From NCBI GenBank assembly GCA_937880335.1, contig CALFLJ010000090.1, positions 1 through 25,376 of the forward strand: a stretch of 25,376 nt of DNA. The letters are read 5' to 3'. The position numbers were made by a program, and so were the translations under genes. Below are positions 22,031 through 25,376 of this stretch, one piece after another. The stretch comes from an uncultured Succinatimonas sp. GTDB lineage: Bacteria; Pseudomonadota; Gammaproteobacteria; Enterobacterales; Succinivibrionaceae. The notes beneath the pieces are model-generated. The model was not told where the DNA came from and searched no databases. It saw only the letters and a list, made by a program, of their open reading frames with translations. Position 1 is the first letter of the stretch. Each line of letters begins with the position of its first letter.

Positions 22031-23641
22031 ATGTCAAAGATTTTAGTTAAGGGAGGTTTAATTGTAGATGGCAGCGGGGAGCTGCCCTACAAAGGAAACC
22101 TGCTTATTGAAGATGATAAGATTTCAAAATTATCAAAAGAGGAAATTTTAGGTGATTTTGATAAGGTTATTGATGCTAGTGGAAAAATAGTTTCCCCAGG
22201 CTTTATCGATATCCATCGTCATTGCGATGCCAAACCATTTAATAGTGAAGATTTTGGCGATTGCATGCTGTTGCAAGGTATAACCTCAACTGTAGTTGGA
22301 AACTGCGGTATTTCTATGACTCCAGCTCCTGCAAATCGTGATGATGCATATGCAATGTATAAGTTTCATGAGCCGGTTTTAGGACCAATTGAAGCTGGTT
22401 TCGTTACAACTTATGATGATTATTTAAATGCTTTGGATAAAGTTAAATTGCCACTAAATTTTGCATCCATGATAGGCTTTGGTTCGCTAAAGATTTCATT
22501 GAAGAATTTTTCTGATGCTCCTTTTACTAAAGAGGAGATAAAGGAAGCTTATGATGTAATTGATAAGGCTTTGTCAAGTGGTGCATCAGGAGTATCTGTG
22601 GGTATTATGTATATTCCTGAGTGCTATACCTCAACTGATGAGTATGCTCAAATTTTATCGGCCGTAGGCAAGCACCATAGTGTCGTTACTGCTCATATAA
22701 GAGGAGAGGGCGAGAGTATGGTAAAGAGTGTTGAGGAGATAATTGAGATTGGCCGCAAGGCAAACTGTGCAGTTGAGATCTCTCATTTTAAATCCTGTGG
22801 CATGAAAAATTGGCGTAAAGATATATTTAAGGCCATTGAGCTTATAAACTATGCTCGCGCACGAGGTCAGGACGTAAGCTGCGATTTCTATCCTTATGAG
22901 GGCGGTTCAACTTCACTTACTACCATGGTTCCACCAAAATTTGTAGCAGGTGATATGAATAAGGCTTTAAAGAAAATGGGAACTTCAGATGGTGTTGAAG
23001 AATTCCGCAGGATGAGCCGTCAAACTTACGATGACTGGGATAATTTTGCAATTACATTAGGATGGGATCGTATTTTGATCTCAGGAGTAAGCAAAGAAGA
23101 GAATCGTAAATATATAAATAAGAACGTAGTAGAGTGTGCAGAGGAATTTGGTTTTAAAGACGCAGAGGAATTTGTTTGCCACTTACTTAACGATGAAAAT
23201 GGTAACGTGGCAATTATAAATCTTAGTATGTGTCAGGATGATATTGATACTGTAGCTAAGCTGCCTTACTCAATATTTATTTCTGATGCAATCTATGCGC
23301 AAACAGATACTCCTCATCCTCGCATGTACGGAGCCTTCCCTAAGGCTTTAAGAGATTATGTAAAAAATCGTAGTATCCTGCCTTTGGAAACATGTATCTC
23401 AAAGATGACAGGTTTAAGTGCAAAAAGAATGGGGATTTTAAATCGAGGTCTTTTAAAAGAAGGATATTATGCCGACATCAATATCTTTGACTTAGATGAT
23501 TTTAAAGACAATGCTACTTTTGCCGAACCTACTAAAAAAGCATTAGGTCTTTATAAATGCTTTTTAAATGGTGTTGAGGTTGTAAGTGAGGGGGTTGTTT
23601 TAAATCGAGATGCAGGATCTGTAATTAAAGCTTTGCATTAA
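22031..23641 (+). CDS. N-acyl-D-amino-acid deacylase (D-aminoacylase family)
   Basis: Amidohydrolase-superfamily enzyme that removes the acyl group from N-acyl-D-amino acids, releasing the free D-amino acid. The 536 residues contain the first metal motif GFIDIHRHCD (H62, H64), GNCG (C92, the cysteine metal ligand typical of this family), TAHIRGEG (H222) and ISHFKSCG (H252). The catalytic aspartate is in FISDAIY (D419), followed by HPRMYGAFPKAL. The small N- and C-terminal beta domain carries VKGGLIVDGSGELPYKGNLLIEDDKI and GYYADINIFDLDDF. One variation: the usual HxHDD has Cys in the place of the first Asp. AGGAG precedes the ATG, 15 bp after the symporter. Acyl and side-chain specificity cannot be read from the sequence. 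Confidence 0.92.
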   Translation: MSKILVKGGLIVDGSGELPYKGNLLIEDDKISKLSKEEILGDFDKVIDASGKIVSPGFIDIHRHCDAKPFNSEDFGDCMLLQGITSTVVGNCGISMTPAPANRDDAYAMYKFHEPVLGPIEAGFVTTYDDYLNALDKVKLPLNFASMIGFGSLKISLKNFSDAPFTKEEIKEAYDVIDKALSSGASGVSVGIMYIPECYTSTDEYAQILSAVGKHHSVVTAHIRGEGESMVKSVEEIIEIGRKANCAVEISHFKSCGMKNWRKDIFKAIELINYARARGQDVSCDFYPYEGGSTSLTTMVPPKFVAGDMNKALKKMGTSDGVEEFRRMSRQTYDDWDNFAITLGWDRILISGVSKEENRKYINKNVVECAEEFGFKDAEEFVCHLLNDENGNVAIINLSMCQDDIDTVAKLPYSIFISDAIYAQTDTPHPRMYGAFPKALRDYVKNRSILPLETCISKMTGLSAKRMGILNRGLLKEGYYADINIFDLDDFKDNATFAEPTKKALGLYKCFLNGVEVVSEGVVLNRDAGSVIKALH

Positions 23642-23653
23642 AGAGAGTTTTAT

Positions 23654-24757
23654 ATGGATTACACAATTGAAAATACCGAAAATTTAATTTCACCTTCATT
23701 GGTTTTTTATGAAGAGATTATTGATCTGAATATCAAGAGAGCTCTTTTAGATGCCAAAGACGTTAAACGTCTTTGGCCACATGTAAAAACTCATAAGACC
23801 ATAGAGCTTGTTTCAAAGCTTATTAAAAATGGGGTAACTAAATTCAAATGCGCTACCATTTCTGAGTGTGAAATGGTGGCTACGGCAGGTGCCACAGATG
23901 TTTTATTGGCATATCCTGCTGTAGGGCCTAATCTTGTTAGGTTTTTAAACATCAAAGAGGCTTTTCCCAAAATTCATTGGTATGCTCTTTTTGATGATTT
24001 AAACCAGTTAAAGCGCATGAACGATATTGCTCAGACAAGAAACACTAATGTTGATTTTTTCATCGATGTCAATGTAGGTCTAAATCGCACCGGAGTTGAG
24101 CTTTCAAAAGTATGTGATTTTGCCAAAGATAGTAAAGGCTTAGCAAATGTAAGCTTAAAGGGTTTACATTGTTATGACGGACATAATGGAATTAGTGATC
24201 CTAAGGTGCGTTTTGAGTCTATCTCAAACTTGGTAACACAGAAGAAAAATTTACAAGAGTCATTACGTAAATTAGGCTTTGATGTCATGGTTATTTCAGG
24301 AGGCACACCAGAGTTCCCCTGCTATGAGAAACTTTCGGACTTTTATATGTCGCCTGGTACTTTATTCTTACAAGATCACGGCTATCAAGATTTATTTAAG
24401 GATATGGAATATACGCCTGCAGCTTGCGTGCTATCTCGTGTCATAAGTCATCCAAATGATGATTATTTCACCTTGGATTGTGGAACAAAGGCCATTGCAT
24501 CTGATCCTGTGTTAAGAGGTGTTATAGCAGGACTTGAGGATAAAGTAGAGAGTATTTTACAAAATGAAGAGCATTGGGTCTTTAAAATGAAGAAAGGATA
24601 TGAAGACTTAAAGCCTGAGGTTGGAGATGTGGTTTATGTAATTCCTACCCATGTCTGTCCTACATCAGCTTTATATCCAAATGCTTTGATTGTAAGAGAT
24701 CACAGAGTTTGTGGTTCATGGCAGATTTTTGCAAGAAATAGAAAGGTAAATTATTAG
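23654..24757 (+). CDS. D-serine dehydratase / D-threonine aldolase-like PLP enzyme
   Basis: Fold-type III PLP enzyme with an alanine-racemase-like N-terminal barrel and the D-Ser dehydratase/D-Thr aldolase C-terminal domain. In the 367 residues the PLP lysine is K45 in LWPHVKTHKT, and FKCATISECEMVATAGATDVLLAYP is the typical barrel segment. ISGGTPEFP resembles the phosphate-binding part, and H333/C335 in PTHVCPTSALYP match the zinc ligands of eukaryotic-type D-serine dehydratases and D-threonine aldolases. Substrates are probably D-serine or D-threonine. The adjacent RidA favours the dehydratase reaction, which makes a reactive enamine, over the aldolase reaction; that is inference. It lies 12 bp after the deacylase gene, within the same operon. 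Confidence 0.9.
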   Translation: MDYTIENTENLISPSLVFYEEIIDLNIKRALLDAKDVKRLWPHVKTHKTIELVSKLIKNGVTKFKCATISECEMVATAGATDVLLAYPAVGPNLVRFLNIKEAFPKIHWYALFDDLNQLKRMNDIAQTRNTNVDFFIDVNVGLNRTGVELSKVCDFAKDSKGLANVSLKGLHCYDGHNGISDPKVRFESISNLVTQKKNLQESLRKLGFDVMVISGGTPEFPCYEKLSDFYMSPGTLFLQDHGYQDLFKDMEYTPAACVLSRVISHPNDDYFTLDCGTKAIASDPVLRGVIAGLEDKVESILQNEEHWVFKMKKGYEDLKPEVGDVVYVIPTHVCPTSALYPNALIVRDHRVCGSWQIFARNRKVNY

Positions 24758-24768
24758 GAGATAAAAAA

Positions 24769-25242
24769 ATGAGAAATGTATATGATATTTTAAAAGAGAA
24801 AGGTTTAGAGCTTCCTCCACCTCCTCCAAAAGGCGGTGTTTATACGCCTGTAGTTGAGTTTGGTGAGGGAGGAAAACTACTCTATTGTTCAGGTTGTGGT
24901 CCTAATTTAGGTAATGGTAATACCGTAGTTGGTAAATTAGGTAAGGATTTAACTTTAGAACAAGGTCAGCTTGCAGCAAGAAACTGTATGTTAAATCTTT
25001 TGGCAAATCTTCAAGATAAGATTGGCGATTTAAATAAGATAAAGCGCTTTGTAAAAGTTTTAGCATTCGTAAATTCTGCTGATGATTTCTGTGAACAGCC
25101 TCAAGTCGTAAATGGTGGTTCTGAGCTTATTCGTGACCTTTTTGGTGAAGAGCGCGGATTGCCTGCAAGAAGTGCCATCGCAGCAAATTCTTTGCCAGGT
25201 GGCATTGCCTGCGAGATTGAGGTATTAGTTGAAATTGAATAA
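24769..25242 (+). CDS. RidA family enamine/imine deaminase
   Basis: RidA-family proteins hydrolyse enamine/imine intermediates such as 2-aminoacrylate, made by PLP dehydratases, to the keto acid and ammonia, protecting PLP enzymes. The 157-residue form is the longer, YjgF-like-1 type. The key arginine is R134 in LPARSAIAANSLPGGIACEIE, with E149 at the expected place, and the N-terminal part has the LLYCSGCGPNLGNG strand. It follows the PLP enzyme by 11 bp (TAGGAG upstream), so it is cotranscribed and probably processes that enzyme's product. It is the last gene before a terminator. Confidence 0.92.
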   Translation: MRNVYDILKEKGLELPPPPPKGGVYTPVVEFGEGGKLLYCSGCGPNLGNGNTVVGKLGKDLTLEQGQLAARNCMLNLLANLQDKIGDLNKIKRFVKVLAFVNSADDFCEQPQVVNGGSELIRDLFGEERGLPARSAIAANSLPGGIACEIEVLVEIE

Positions 25243-25261
25243 TTAGCAAATTTTAAATCAG

Positions 25262-25291
25262 ATCCCGGCTGAATTTTGTCGGGATTTTTTT
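25262..25291 (+). terminator. Terminator of the D-amino-acid operon
   Basis: ATCCCG/CGGGAT stem with a 12-nt loop, followed by seven T residues, 20 bp after the ridA-type gene. Confidence 0.85.
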
Positions 25292-25313
25292 GTCTTAAAT
25301 CAAACCTCAATAT

Positions 25314-25342
25314 ATAAATATAGTGTCACGTTCTATATTTAT
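25314..25342. repeat. AT-rich perfect inverted repeat near the window end
   Basis: ATAAATATAG and CTATATTTAT (10 bp perfect) flank a 9-base TGTCACGTT loop. There is no T run, so it is more likely a protein site or convergent-end hairpin than a terminator. Confidence 0.4.
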
Positions 25343-25376
25343 CCCATCTTTTAAAATCTATCTTTAAAAATTTGTT

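Overview
The window is chromosomal DNA from an AT-rich gammaproteobacterium. Its core reproduces the order yhbY / rlmE-ftsH-folP-glmM-secG ... rimP-nusA-infB-rbfA familiar from Escherichia coli, and the porin, SecG, RlmE and GlmM proteins look gammaproteobacterial. The low GC, the strongly biased codon use of the porin and infB, and the divergent versions of several core genes suggest a host-associated anaerobe, possibly Succinivibrionaceae. That family assignment is inference. No tRNA, rRNA, CRISPR array or insertion sequence was seen.

Layout. (1) 1-3265: the 3' end of a nitroreductase gene, an unrecognised acidic protein, then an outer-membrane porin gene broken by a frameshift and followed by strong terminators. 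(2) 3266-9554: yhbY on the minus strand, divergent from rlmE-ftsH. After a terminator comes a folP-like gene with its own leader, then glmM and secG. (3) 9555-13733: a block that E. coli does not have at this place: zapA-fau on the minus strand, rluB, and a TerC/CBS/CorC membrane protein. (4) 13734-19124: rimP-nusA-infB-rbfA, with a terminator-like hairpin just before rimP and a strong terminator after rbfA. The flanking tRNA genes and truB known from E. coli are absent here. (5) 19413-25291: a D-amino-acid utilisation locus. A YheO/DauR-type regulator diverges from a symporter / N-acyl-D-amino-acid deacylase / D-serine dehydratase-like PLP enzyme / RidA operon. The symporter reading frame carries an in-frame amber codon.

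How the parts work together. The D-amino-acid operon reads as one pathway: import of an N-acylated D-amino acid, removal of the acyl group, PLP-dependent breakdown of the free D-amino acid (probably D-serine or D-threonine), and RidA hydrolysis of the reactive enamine formed by the dehydratase. The 370-bp divergent intergenic region holds four copies or part-copies of a TACCAAACTTTT-type element. One lies exactly in the spacer of the regulator's own promoter, so these are good candidates for the regulator's operators.

The most unusual items are: the FolP-like protein, which sits in the folP locus but has lost almost every substrate-binding motif of dihydropteroate synthase; its leader, where a perfect Shine-Dalgarno lies 40 nt upstream of the start and a hairpin could loop out exactly the surplus bases; the operator family in the D-amino-acid locus; and two otherwise well preserved genes (porin and symporter) each interrupted by a single lesion.
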